A program made the position numbers and the translations under genes. 64,000 nucleotides of DNA, from contig CP048685.1 in the NCBI GenBank assembly GCA_015698285.1, positions 1,550,001 to 1,614,000 of the forward strand, in the 5' to 3' direction. Within the stretch, counting starts at the first letter, position 1; every line of letters starts with the position of its first letter. Below, piece by piece: positions 7,586 to 15,728 of this stretch. Source of the stretch: Candidatus Nitronauta litoralis (GTDB lineage: Bacteria > Nitrospinota > Nitrospinia > Nitrospinales > Nitrospinaceae). The notes under the pieces were generated by a model. That model was not told where the DNA came from and ran no database searches. It saw only the letters and a list, made by a program, of their open reading frames with translations.

Positions 7586-9898
7586 ATGGAGACTTTGACA
7601 ACAGATGTAACAATTGTGGGTGCCGGGCCAGCGGGATGTTTCTTATCTGTGCTGCTGGCAAAAAGTGGCGTGAATGTTACGTTACTTGAACAACACAAAA
7701 CGTTTGACCGTGAGTTCCGTGGCAACGCCTTCCAGCCTTCAGTGCTGAGAATCCTTGACCAGATGGGATTGTCTCATCTGCTGGAAGAGCTGGACTATGA
7801 AAAGGTGAATGCCTTTGAGATACGGGATCAGAAAGGTCGCATGTTCACCCTGCCGATCCGTGACCTTCCTCCTCCTTTCAATTATGCGATCATTACGCCC
7901 CAGCCTCCGTTGCTGAAGCGTCTTGTCGAAGAGGCCGGCCGATATCCCAATTTTCGTTTCATCGCCGATTGCCCGGTACAAAGTGTGATGATGGAAGAGG
8001 GCGCCGTGGCAGGAGTGATGACCCTCCTGCAGGGAAAACCCTGCCTGGTGCAATCAAGACTGGTGGTGGCCGCAGACGGAAGATTTTCGGCCATCCGCAG
8101 GAACCTGGGTATCGAACTCGAACCTTCTCAGACCAGTTACGATTTTGTTTGGTTCGAGCTGCCGCGCTCTATTCCCTGGCAAAACGAACTGGGCCTTACC
8201 CTTGACGATCAAGGCATTCTCATAAACATTCCCAAAGAGCGTGGAACCAGCCAGGTCGGGTGGGTCATACCCAAAGGAGGGTTCGCTCGCATGAAGCAGG
8301 AAGGTCTTGCTGCTTTTTTGGAGAGAGTCAAGCGGGTCGACCCCGAACTTGGCAATGTTTTACCCGACCATTTAAAAAGGTTCGACCAGTGTTCACTACT
8401 GGATGTGAAAATTGGGGAAGCCACGGAATGGGTTCGCAACGGTTTACTTTTGATTGGCGACGCGGCCCACATTGCATCTCCTATTGGGGGGCAGGGCAAC
8501 AAACTCGCCATAGAAGATGCGGTATTGGTTCATCCTCTCATCCTGAAAGCATTAGAGCAGGAGGAACGGTATCTCAGCGCACGGAATTTCCGGGAATATG
8601 TTACCCAGCGACGGAAGGATATTAATACCATCCTCAATCTGCAAAAAGTGATGGGTCGCTGGATCATCGGTCAAAAAGGAGGCATAACGACCCGCCTTCG
8701 TCGATGGGTTTTAAAATTCCTGAACCGTTCCTTCCTGAAACAGATCATTGCAAAAAACCTGGCTATGGGACCACATTCCGTGAATGTAGATAGCTCCTTT
8801 CAGCAGGAAAAAGAAGATCCGGCGAATATTTTTCACCCGTTGAAAGTTAAACAAATCATTAAGGAAACAGCACGGGCCCGGACGATTATTCTGGAGATCC
8901 CGGAGTCGTTGAAATCTGTTTTTGAATACCAGCCCGGACAGTTCTTAACGTTACGTGTGTTAAACAAGGGAATCCTGGCGCGCAGGGCTTATTCTCTGAG
9001 TAGTGCCTCTGCTGTCGATAAAGAGTTGTCGATTACCGTTAAATGGATCGTCAACGGCAACGTATCAACCTATCTGGTCAAGGAATTGAAGGAAGGTGAC
9101 ACTCTTTGGGCCCAACCTCCGCGCGGAACCTTCGTTCACCGTCCTGATGTTGCAACGGCCCGGCATCATGTCATGTTCGCAGCAGGAAGTGGAATTGTGC
9201 CGATCTTTTCCATGCTGAAATCGGTCTTGGAAACGGAACCAGAAAGTCGCGTGACTTTGGTCTATGGCAACCACGACGAAGCGTCCATTATATATAAGAA
9301 AGAACTGGATGATTTGAATGAAAAAGAGGGAGACAGGTTTCGCCTCACACACCTGCTGCAAAGAATGGATGAAAACTATATAGAGAACAAACTGGAACAA
9401 ACGGAACAGGAATTTCCGGACAATGCCGAATATTACACTTGTGGACCTGAAGGCATGATGGATGAGGTGTTAAGACAGTTAAAAAAACGCAAAGTAAAAT
9501 CCAGCAGGATTCACTATGAAAAATTTGTCTCGCTTTATGGGGAAGAGGAAAGGCCCGGCACAGGCAAACTAATTACAGGTGTCGAAGTTGGAGAACCTTT
9601 GAGTGGCGGGGTGGTGATTCCTGAAACTTTAAAAGTGAAAATGAATGGAAAGGTAACAGAGGTCCCTATTCGTAAAGGCGAGACCTTGTTGCACGCCACT
9701 CTGCGAGCTGGAATTCCTGCGCCCTACTCTTGCGAATCCGGTGTGTGCGCCACATGCACTGGTCGACTGGATGAAGGACGGGTCAAAATGGAACACCACG
9801 ATGCGCTCACGGATCGGGACTTAAAACGTAAAAATATTCTGGCATGTCAGGCTGTGCAACTGACACAGTCGGCAAAAATTGATTTTGATGTTCTGTGA
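7586..9898 (+). CDS. Flavin monooxygenase-ferredoxin reductase-ferredoxin fusion, 770 residues
   Basis: Three redox modules occur in one chain. Residues about 5-360 are a PHBH-type FAD monooxygenase (GAGPAG at 12-17, IGDAAHIASPIGGQG near 290-305). Residues about 415-650 are an FNR-type reductase (YQPGQFLTLRV, RRAYSLSSA, GSGIVPIF, CGPEGMMDEV). Residues about 675-770 are a plant-type [2Fe-2S] domain with C716, C721, C724 and C754. Electrons from NAD(P)H could pass through FAD and the cluster. The substrate is not predictable; aromatic or isoprenoid-type compounds are usual for the first module. The frame extends upstream into yjbQ, but ATG 7586, two bases after that stop, begins exactly at the Rossmann strand. 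Confidence 0.85.
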   Translation: METLTTDVTIVGAGPAGCFLSVLLAKSGVNVTLLEQHKTFDREFRGNAFQPSVLRILDQMGLSHLLEELDYEKVNAFEIRDQKGRMFTLPIRDLPPPFNYAIITPQPPLLKRLVEEAGRYPNFRFIADCPVQSVMMEEGAVAGVMTLLQGKPCLVQSRLVVAADGRFSAIRRNLGIELEPSQTSYDFVWFELPRSIPWQNELGLTLDDQGILINIPKERGTSQVGWVIPKGGFARMKQEGLAAFLERVKRVDPELGNVLPDHLKRFDQCSLLDVKIGEATEWVRNGLLLIGDAAHIASPIGGQGNKLAIEDAVLVHPLILKALEQEERYLSARNFREYVTQRRKDINTILNLQKVMGRWIIGQKGGITTRLRRWVLKFLNRSFLKQIIAKNLAMGPHSVNVDSSFQQEKEDPANIFHPLKVKQIIKETARARTIILEIPESLKSVFEYQPGQFLTLRVLNKGILARRAYSLSSASAVDKELSITVKWIVNGNVSTYLVKELKEGDTLWAQPPRGTFVHRPDVATARHHVMFAAGSGIVPIFSMLKSVLETEPESRVTLVYGNHDEASIIYKKELDDLNEKEGDRFRLTHLLQRMDENYIENKLEQTEQEFPDNAEYYTCGPEGMMDEVLRQLKKRKVKSSRIHYEKFVSLYGEEERPGTGKLITGVEVGEPLSGGVVIPETLKVKMNGKVTEVPIRKGETLLHATLRAGIPAPYSCESGVCATCTGRLDEGRVKMEHHDALTDRDLKRKNILACQAVQLTQSAKIDFDVL

Positions 9899-9952
9899 TT
9901 TTTATTAACGCTGTAGTTTTTCGCTTTTCTCACCTGCCTCCAATTTCTGCTT

Positions 9953-9971
9953 TGTAGGAAAAATTCCTACA
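9953..9971. terminator. Stem-loop after the fusion gene
   Basis: TGTAGGAA (9953-9960) and TTCCTACA (9964-9971) form an 8-bp stem with a three-base loop, 55 bases after the flavoprotein stop and upstream of the cold-shock gene. The downstream T-run is missing, so termination efficiency is uncertain. Confidence 0.4.
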
Positions 9972-10121
9972 CGGCGCACTTCACACTCTCTGATAATAAG
10001 CAAAAAATACTCTATAAACCATTGTAATAAAAAGGCTTGAAAAAATGTGAGTTTCGGAGGTCCAAACTCTTTCGGCTTATGGTAGGATACAACTTATTTT
10101 TCTTTTTTCGGGGGGTGTCTT

Positions 10122-10322
10122 ATGGCCGTTGGAAAAGTGAAGTGGTTCAATGATCGAAAAGGATATGGATTCATCATCTCACCTGATGGTAAAGATGTGT
10201 TTGTCCATTTCTCGGAAATTCAGATGGACGGCTTCAAAACCCTAAAAGAGAACCAGGATGTGGAGTATGAAGAAGTGGTGGGGCAAAAAGGACCGCAGGC
10301 ATCAAAGGTAAAACCGGTTTAA
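10122..10322 (+). CDS. Cold-shock domain protein (CspA family)
   Basis: The 66 residues form a single cold-shock domain with RNP1 KGYGFI (about 13-18) and RNP2 VFVHF (about 26-30), the aromatic surface that binds single-stranded RNA and DNA. Members act as RNA chaperones and antiterminators. The start at 10122 follows CGGGGGGTGTCTT, and the length is standard. The 220-base upstream gap is long enough for a regulated 5' leader, which is common for this family. Confidence 0.93.
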   Translation: MAVGKVKWFNDRKGYGFIISPDGKDVFVHFSEIQMDGFKTLKENQDVEYEEVVGQKGPQASKVKPV

Positions 10323-10729
10323 ATAACTTCCATCCCTAAAAAAATATTCCAGCAAACCAGGAGTCTGGACTATCTCTCCTGTATCCCGATAATGGGGATA
10401 TGGTCTGGAGTTCTGTTTGCATTGAAGGGCCGATCACGTCTGGCTTTATCCTGAAGACGGTTTTACGGAACCTGGGTTCCGCGAACGAATTTTTTTTGGG
10501 AATGCTCCGTGTTGCCTGAACGTGGGGTAACAAAACGGATGATGATTCATTATATACGTGATGAACCCGCTGCCTTTGTTTGCCTGTTGTAGTAAAATCC
10601 ACAACAGGTTGAAAATATCCTGATTGTCATTTTTCTGTTGGATATGTTGTGGGGACTACCTGGAAACTGATAAGGCAAACTATGGCTCCTGAGAACCCAG
10701 TCAGGGTTTAGCCACCTCCTGAAGTTTTT
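10323..10729. other. Gene-free gap with stem-loops
   Basis: No convincing gene lies here; an 88-codon leftward frame lacks coding character. Two inverted repeats are visible: GGAAC/GTTCC around 10468-10482, and CCTGTTGT (10583-10590) pairing with ACAACAGG (10601-10608). They could terminate the cold-shock or lipoprotein transcripts, but neither has a clear T-tract. Confidence 0.4.
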
Positions 10730-11059
10730 TCACTTTTCCTTACCATCATCAAGTTTCAGAAGATTGCCTACAGCACAGGCGGTCGTTGCTAAAGTGTAGG
10801 CTCCCATCAGTTTGATGCTGGCATCTCCCTTATCCTTTTTCTTATCAGCAATCAAAGTCAGTTCTTCCACTAATTTAGAAAATCGTTCCTCGCTCATTTC
10901 TTTTTGAAGATTATCCGCTGCACAGGAAAGAACTTTGGGGTCTGTCACGCTGCCTTCGCGTGTGGCGGCATCGATAAACTTTTCTTCAGGACTGGAACAC
11001 CCTGACAGCATACAAAGACTGAGAAGAATCATTATCGGACGGGAGAATAACGGGCTCAT
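10730..11059 (-). CDS. Small lipoprotein, 109 residues
   Basis: An N-terminal signal with lipobox LSGC (Cys about residue 21) predicts lipid anchoring. The mature part starts SSPEEKFIDAATREG and contains two Cys (SCAADN, TACAVGN) that could form a disulfide in the periplasm. The gene lies 30 bases after the larger exported protein, on the same strand, so they likely share a transcript. I recognise no family. Confidence 0.7.
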   Translation of the reverse strand: MSPLFSRPIMILLSLCMLSGCSSPEEKFIDAATREGSVTDPKVLSCAADNLQKEMSEERFSKLVEELTLIADKKKDKGDASIKLMGAYTLATTACAVGNLLKLDDGKEK

Positions 11060-11089
11060 GAAGTAATCCTCAAAAAATAGTCAAAAACA

Positions 11090-11767
11090 TCACTGGTTGT
11101 TGATTTTCTGGATGGGAGCTTCAAAAATATCACCCTGCGCGTTCATCACGTATACCCTGTTTCCTTTATGATGCCATGCACGTGCCTGGAAGCCTGCCAT
11201 CGATCCATCTTCTATCGTTACCTCAAGACCTTCGGGCAAAAGTAATTTCTTTCCATCTTCATCTTTTATGTTTTCCAGAGTACACGGGGAAGGCGTGTCC
11301 TGCTCCATCCAGAATATATGGCAGGCTTTCCACACCGCATCCATTGTTTCATGGGCTTTCTGATTCCTGGATTCAACCTGATGCTCATTGAGGGAAGATG
11401 CATTGAAATGAGGTTCGAGCAAACGGTCGATCAGACGTATTCCCGATCCGGGTTCGCGATTGCATGTGTTGGCAATTTCCTGAAACAATCCCAGTTCATT
11501 GGCTATTGAATCATGCAGGTAGCTTGCATCATCCCTCGTCAATTGCCCCTTGTTAACCTGATGTTCGATCCGGGTCTGAATGTATTCGTGAATCCGGTTG
11601 GGTAAAACATCGGGATCCGGTCCTGCAAATAAACCTTGCTCAAAATTGAATGAATCCAGTACATCACGGCAAAAGGGATCCGCAAAGGCCGGGGAAGGTA
11701 CGGCCAATAGCATCCACATTATCAAGCCAGTTGCTCCCAGCTTGTTTTTTGATTGAAAATGCATCAT
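11090..11767 (-). CDS. Exported protein of unknown function, 225 residues
   Basis: A Sec signal peptide (residues 1-29, cleavage likely after PAFA) leads a mostly helical, soluble mature protein with four Cys (FCRD, TCNREPG, ACHIFW and PCTLENI), possibly disulfide-bonded. The C-terminal 50 residues look like a small beta-barrel or SH3-like fold (LEVTIEDGSMAGFQARAWHHKGNRVYV). It sits upstream of the lipoprotein gene. No known domain is recognised. Confidence 0.65.
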   Translation of the reverse strand: MMHFQSKNKLGATGLIMWMLLAVPSPAFADPFCRDVLDSFNFEQGLFAGPDPDVLPNRIHEYIQTRIEHQVNKGQLTRDDASYLHDSIANELGLFQEIANTCNREPGSGIRLIDRLLEPHFNASSLNEHQVESRNQKAHETMDAVWKACHIFWMEQDTPSPCTLENIKDEDGKKLLLPEGLEVTIEDGSMAGFQARAWHHKGNRVYVMNAQGDIFEAPIQKINNQ

Positions 11768-12166
11768 TTGAAACTGAGTAATTGAATTTAAAATTTTTCG
11801 GGCAAAGAAAATTGTCTCGAATCTCTAAATGACGACAATGAAATAAATTTTCAAAGCGAAAGCCGAAATAGAGGAACAGGGGCAATATCTGACTATTAGC
11901 CGAGTTTAGCAAATAATGAGGGCCGGATAATATGGGTAATCAAAACAACCCGATATATACGAAGAATAAAGAATACTCTCCTTGGGAGAACCAGGCAAGT
12001 GGGTCTTGACTTGAGGACTCGCCAAACGCCATAATGGCCTGCACAGCAGGCTTAAATTAAGGTATTTCACTGGCTTTCGAATCCGAAGCCGTACCCGGCC
12101 TGTGATATTTGGCAAGATGAATCCGGGCTCTTGTGCCCGAGACAATAGAAATCTGGAGGCAGGTTA
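11768..12166. other. Intergenic region between divergent genes
   Basis: This is an AT-rich gap between a leftward exported-protein gene and a rightward epimerase gene, and must hold two divergent promoters. I see no reliable ORF. The only clear site is the epimerase ribosome-binding sequence CTGGAGGCAGG ending near 12163. Confidence 0.4.
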
Positions 12167-13105
12167 ATGAATATCGCAATGACCGGGATCACGGGAATGG
12201 TCGGGTCCCACCTGATAAAAGTTTTGCATGGCGAAAACGCCGGAGAGGACAAGCCATTTGTGCGAGCTCTTATCCGCGATGGCTGTGTGCTGGAACATTT
12301 GAAACCTTATGAAGATGTCGATTATGTAATCGGCGACTTATCAGATAAGGAATCTTTAGCCAAGCTTGTGGAAGGAGCCGAAGTGCTGGTGCATCTGGCA
12401 CACTTTCCCGGGCCTGTACAATCTGCCGATGAACTCATCACCACCAATGTGAATGGCAGCATTGATCTTTTGGAAGCAGCCAAAAAGGCACGGGTAAAAC
12501 AGGTTATCTTCATGAGCGCCTGTTCAGTGTTTGGCAAGGTGTTGCCTACGGTAAACGAAAACAACCCACTGGATGAAAATCATCCGGTATGGCCCGGGTC
12601 TCTATATGGCTCTATTAAATCCTCAATTGAATCGTTCTGCCATTTTTACAACCGTGCGCGAGCTTTCGAAATGGTGATCCTCCGCCCTGTGACCATTTAT
12701 GGTGTCCGGCCCGAGATCAATAAATCTGAATGGTTCAACACCGTTGATTATCTTGCCACCAACTACAACGTCGACCTCAAGGGCAGTACCAAATATGTCG
12801 GGCTCGATGCAGTGGTGCAATGTCTCGACAAAGTCATCGGCAACAAGGAGGTGGCAGGCCAGACCATCCACCTCGTTGACGGTCACATCCACAACCTGGA
12901 CCTTGGCAAACTGATCTGCGAAATCGTCGATTCATTCGGTGAAGTCGAAGGGGTTCCTGGAGAAGAAGGTGTGCCGATGTCCAACCAGGCTGCGCGCGAT
13001 CTGGGAGTTGAATTTAATGGTCGCGAAGGCATCGTTGAGTACATCAAACTGATCCATAAACTTCAGATGGAATTTGGCGGAGAACGACAAATCCAATCCT
13101 GGTAA
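12167..13105 (+). CDS. NAD-dependent epimerase/dehydratase (extended SDR)
   Basis: The N-terminal nucleotide-binding motif TGITGMVGSH (residues 6-15) is the TGxxGxxG of extended short-chain dehydrogenases. The catalytic Y147-GSI-K151 and a preceding SACSVFG serine strand are present, followed by RPVTIYGVRPE. These enzymes act on sugar nucleotides or related substrates; which one is not clear. ATG 12167 follows GGAGG. The split TPP decarboxylase begins 36 bases downstream on the same strand, suggesting one pathway, for example making a decorated polymer or a phosphono/sulfo-headgroup. Confidence 0.8.
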   Translation: MNIAMTGITGMVGSHLIKVLHGENAGEDKPFVRALIRDGCVLEHLKPYEDVDYVIGDLSDKESLAKLVEGAEVLVHLAHFPGPVQSADELITTNVNGSIDLLEAAKKARVKQVIFMSACSVFGKVLPTVNENNPLDENHPVWPGSLYGSIKSSIESFCHFYNRARAFEMVILRPVTIYGVRPEINKSEWFNTVDYLATNYNVDLKGSTKYVGLDAVVQCLDKVIGNKEVAGQTIHLVDGHIHNLDLGKLICEIVDSFGEVEGVPGEEGVPMSNQAARDLGVEFNGREGIVEYIKLIHKLQMEFGGERQIQSW

Positions 13106-13141
13106 CCCTCTCACCCACACTATCCAAGACGTCTTACAAAA

Positions 13142-13654
13142 ATGCTGACATCACAAAGTTTTGCCGACCGGCTGGTTGCGGAAAAATTTGATTTTTTCGC
13201 CGGTGTTCCCTGCTCTCTTCTTTCCGGATTGATTTCGAACCTTGAAAGCAGGGACGACGTTTCCTACTACCCGGCGGTGCGCGAAGATGCTGCCGTGGGT
13301 TTGTGTGCCGGAGCCTACATGGCCGGGCGTGGACCGGTTCTCCTTATGCAGAATTCCGGGCTGGGTTACAGCCTGAATGCCTTCACTTCTCTCAACCTGA
13401 TTTACAACCTGCCGGTGCTGGTCGTGATGAGTTGGCGTGGGTTTGGCGGGAAGGACGCTCCGGAGCATATCATCATGGGGGACATCAATGAACCACTGCT
13501 CGAAACTTCCGGTATTCCGCACGCCGTTGTAGAACCTGGAGATGAACAGGGAGCCGAAGCCGCCTTTTCGCTTGCGCTGGACACCATCCGGAATAAAAAA
13601 ATCCCCTTCACCCTCTTGGTCAAAAAAGGTCTCTACAACGAAGGCCACCATTAA
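13142..13654 (+). CDS. Phosphonopyruvate/sulfopyruvate decarboxylase, alpha (N-terminal) subunit
   Basis: This is the PYR-half of a TPP-dependent decarboxylase: FFAGVPCSLLSGLI (about 18-32), the activating Glu in the VREDAAVGLCAG block (about 47-58), and MQNSGLGYSLNAFTSLN. GVPCS-type motifs are shared by phosphonopyruvate (Ppd) and sulfopyruvate (ComD) decarboxylases, which make phosphonoacetaldehyde or sulfoacetaldehyde. No PEP mutase lies nearby, so the substrate stays open. Its active site needs the second subunit encoded 56 bases downstream. Confidence 0.82.
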   Translation: MLTSQSFADRLVAEKFDFFAGVPCSLLSGLISNLESRDDVSYYPAVREDAAVGLCAGAYMAGRGPVLLMQNSGLGYSLNAFTSLNLIYNLPVLVVMSWRGFGGKDAPEHIIMGDINEPLLETSGIPHAVVEPGDEQGAEAAFSLALDTIRNKKIPFTLLVKKGLYNEGHH

Positions 13655-13710
13655 GATTCGAAGTAAGCGCAGCTCTTTTTCATCTACATTTTTTTAACAG
13701 GAAAAAATAA

Positions 13711-14268
13711 ATGACAGGCACGGAAGCACTCGAAATCATTGCTACATTTTTGAAAGATGAACCCGTTGTTCTGGCCAATGGTTACATCAGCCGTGAGTTT
13801 TTTAATGTGCAGGACCGGGAAGAAAATTTTTATATGATCGGTTCCATGGGGCTGGCTTCTTCCATCGGCTTGGGTGCGGCCCTGGCTCAACCCGAACGCC
13901 GTACCGTCATCGTGGATGGCGATGGCAACGTATTGATGTCCATGGGAACCCTTGCAATGATCGCCGCCGCCAAACCGAAAAACCTGGTACACCTTTGCAT
14001 CGACAACGAGGTGTACGAATCGACCGGCAAGCAACGTTCGCTATCAAATGAAATCGCATTGGAAAAAGTAGCTGCCGCAAACGGTTACCCCTACAGCCAG
14101 CGCGTCGACAATGCAGATGATTTAAAAGTTGAGATGGAAAAAGTGATGTCGCAGGAAGGTCCTTCCTTTTTGCTCGTCAAGGTGGCACCCAGCTTCGATT
14201 CCCAGCGCGGGCGCGTGACCCATACCCCGGAAGAAATCCGCGACCGATTCATGAGTGCCTATCGCTAA
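13711..14268 (+). CDS. Phosphonopyruvate/sulfopyruvate decarboxylase, beta (TPP-binding) subunit
   Basis: This is the PP-half: a GSMGLASSIGLGAALAQP block, then the diphosphate/Mg2+ motif GDGNVLMS (about 70-77) running to IDNEVYESTGKQ (about 94-105). Together with the upstream subunit it equals one full decarboxylase, as in ComDE-type split enzymes. A ribosome site (CAGGAAAAAA) precedes ATG 13711. The last gene of the epimerase group, it ends convergent with the leftward flagellar genes. Confidence 0.82.
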   Translation: MTGTEALEIIATFLKDEPVVLANGYISREFFNVQDREENFYMIGSMGLASSIGLGAALAQPERRTVIVDGDGNVLMSMGTLAMIAAAKPKNLVHLCIDNEVYESTGKQRSLSNEIALEKVAAANGYPYSQRVDNADDLKVEMEKVMSQEGPSFLLVKVAPSFDSQRGRVTHTPEEIRDRFMSAYR

Positions 14269-14394
14269 CGACAGAGGCGCCTGAAAATTGTTTCCTCAAT
14301 CCTGATTCCAGACAATAAGGTAAGATCTTTTAGATCTGCCCCAAACTAATATGCTGGCCCAAAAGAGTTTATACGGCAGGCCCACCGCAGAGTG

Positions 14395-14646
14395 CTAGAC
14401 GCGTAGATTGATGTGGTGTTGGGAAGGATTGTGATTCTGAAGTTGGGTCCGGCCCTCTTCTTTGGCAAGAGCTTCCGCATCGTTGGCGGGAGGGACCTGG
14501 CTGAGTTGAGCTTCGGGGGACACACCGTTTTGCCCCTGTTTGGTACGCGCAGTCGTCTGCTCCGCATTATCAGGTTCATCTGACGAACTGGTGAACGCCG
14601 TCCGGTTGACCGCATTGAAATTTATATTTACTGATGAAATATCCAT
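14395..14646 (-). CDS. Small hypothetical protein beside FlaG, 83 residues
   Basis: Polar and Gln/Asn/Ser-rich, without a signal or membrane segment. The N-terminus MDISSVNINFNAV resembles the hydrophobic start of FlaG-like and other flagellar export-linked small proteins, and the body is low complexity. It is the downstream neighbour of the FlaG-type gene, 110 bases apart. The frame is open and the ATG at 14646 is the only sensible start. An overlapping frame (14346-14615) looks like a shadow. Function is unknown. Confidence 0.5.
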   Translation of the reverse strand: MDISSVNINFNAVNRTAFTSSSDEPDNAEQTTARTKQGQNGVSPEAQLSQVPPANDAEALAKEEGRTQLQNHNPSQHHINLRV

Positions 14647-14755
14647 GAGAGGGTTCTACTTTCCGCCGACCAGTCCCGGGAAAAATACAGACCTCCACCC
14701 TGAGACCCGTCAGGTTTCTCCTGTTCAAAAAAGCGAAGCGGTTTTGGTATCCTTC

Positions 14756-15127
14756 TTAAATATTTTCGTTGAGAGATTCCACACTCTCCTGAACCGCTTG
14801 CCTTAACCGGACTTCCTCTTCCGCCGGAATCTGTTTGACCACCTTGTTGGTTTCCTGATCAGTGATCTTCAGGATGACCTCGTTATTATCTGTTACGTCA
14901 AAGCTCCGTTGCTGCCCCTGCGGAGTTTCAGAAGATGGAGGATTTGCCCCATCCAATGCCTGTCTGGCTTCCCTGGATAACGAAACCGTATCCTGATCTG
15001 GAGAAACAGCGCCACCTTCCGGCTGAGCCGCAGGTTTGGCCAACCCCTCACCCTTGGCTTTCGAAACAGACTTGGAAGGCTGGGGAGATTCGACCCGGCT
15101 GATACTATTTAATTGTTCTGAATCCAT
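14756..15127 (-). CDS. flaG: FlaG-family flagellar protein
   Basis: The C-terminal domain (about 75-120) reads NEVILKITDQETNKVVKQIPAEE, the hallmark of FlaG proteins, which affect flagellar filament length. The N-terminal half is a Pro/Ser/Gln-rich linker, as usual. I place the start at ATG 15127 (MDSEQLN), preceded by AAGGTG; the frame runs 20 codons further but without a ribosome site. No flagellin gene is in the window, so this is a detached flagellar locus or its edge. Confidence 0.72.
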   Translation of the reverse strand: MDSEQLNSISRVESPQPSKSVSKAKGEGLAKPAAQPEGGAVSPDQDTVSLSREARQALDGANPPSSETPQGQQRSFDVTDNNEVILKITDQETNKVVKQIPAEEEVRLRQAVQESVESLNENI

Positions 15128-15338
15128 CACATTCACCTTGGTTAAATAATTGTTCCATAAAAAATATATCTGGAAACAATTCACCAAATTTCTTTACGGC
15201 AGGTTTACATTAAAACTTAATACAAAAAAACAAAAAAATCAAAAATTGATTAAGTGATTTAAAGTAAAGGGTTTACCCTGGTTTTTTCTCGGTGGCGGGG
15301 CGGTTTGCGGGAGAGTTTGTTGGTAGGAAAGCGATCCA

Positions 15339-15367
15339 TTGACCCCTTAATAAGAGCGTGATAGATT
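15339..15367 (+). promoter_or_regulatory. Probable promoter of tRNA-Lys
   Basis: TTGACC (15339-15344), a 17-base spacer and TAGATT (15362-15367) fit a sigma-70 promoter placed about 20 bases ahead of the mature tRNA 5' end. Confidence 0.55.
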
Positions 15368-15387
15368 AAGCCCGATCAGCGCAATTG

Positions 15388-15460
15388 GGGCCGTTAGCTC
15401 AACTGGTAGAGCAACTGACTCTTAATCAGTAGGTCCACGGTTCGATCCCGTGACGGCCCA
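15388..15460 (+). tRNA. tRNA-Lys (anticodon CTT)
   Basis: All four stems are readable: acceptor GGGCCGT/ACGGCCC, D arm with AGCTCAACTGGTAGAGC, anticodon arm ACTGA-CTCTTAA-TCAGT giving CTT (Lys, AAG), and T arm with GGTTCGATCCC. The length is 73 bases with discriminator A and no encoded CCA. It is the last clear host gene before the prophage. No second copy of its 3' end appears further right, so it is not shown to be an attachment site. Confidence 0.97.
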
Positions 15461-15468
15461 CTTGAATT

Positions 15469-15502
15469 AAAAGGACTTATCGCTCCGGCGGTAGGTCCTT
15501 TT
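15469..15502 (+). terminator. Intrinsic terminator of tRNA-Lys
   Basis: AAAAGGAC (15469-15476) pairs with GTCCTTTT (15495-15502), an eight-base-pair stem running into a T-tract, nine bases after the tRNA. Confidence 0.8.
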
Positions 15503-15507
15503 TATTT

Positions 15508-15695
15508 GCGCTACGATGCGCGCTACGAATTGGTTAGTTCTTTATAGGCTTGCAGTTATTATTAGATTTATAGAAAAAGCGGGAAAAAGCGGGAAAGTCC
15601 GGGAAATATAGGGACTTAGAGGGCAGGAAAAAAAGTTTTATCTCGTTTTAATTGAAAAACAAAATCGGCAAAAAACAGGGTGTTTTTGCAGTTAT
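15508..15695. repeat. Cluster of short direct repeats, candidate left end of the prophage
   Basis: Three repeat pairs occur in this gene-free stretch: GCGCTACGA (15508-15516, 15520-15528); TTGCAGTTAT (15550-15559, 15686-15695); and tandem AAAAAGCGGG (15574-15583, 15584-15593). A third AAAAAGCGGG sits at 17717-17726, just ahead of the first early gene. Mu-type transposases bind repeated sites at the phage ends, and these phages begin with TG, so the border may lie near 15551. No matching inverted copy was found on the right, so this is a hypothesis. Confidence 0.35.
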
Positions 15696-15728
15696 ATCAA
15701 GATTTTTTTAGTGGGCAAAAAGTAGGGA

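Noticed and set aside
10336-10602. 88-codon leftward ORF after the cold-shock gene
   Set aside because: No ribosome site, no conserved pattern, and it coincides with hairpins and the gap sequence; likely chance.
14346-14615. Second leftward ORF overlapping the small FlaG neighbour
   Set aside because: Same strand, other frame; Arg/Ser-rich shadow with no ribosome site, whereas the 14395-14646 frame has a FlaG-like N-terminus.
15388-15460. tRNA-Lys as integrase attachment site of the prophage
   Set aside because: The phage encodes a Mu-type transposase and no integrase, and no copy of the tRNA 3' end is seen at the right border.
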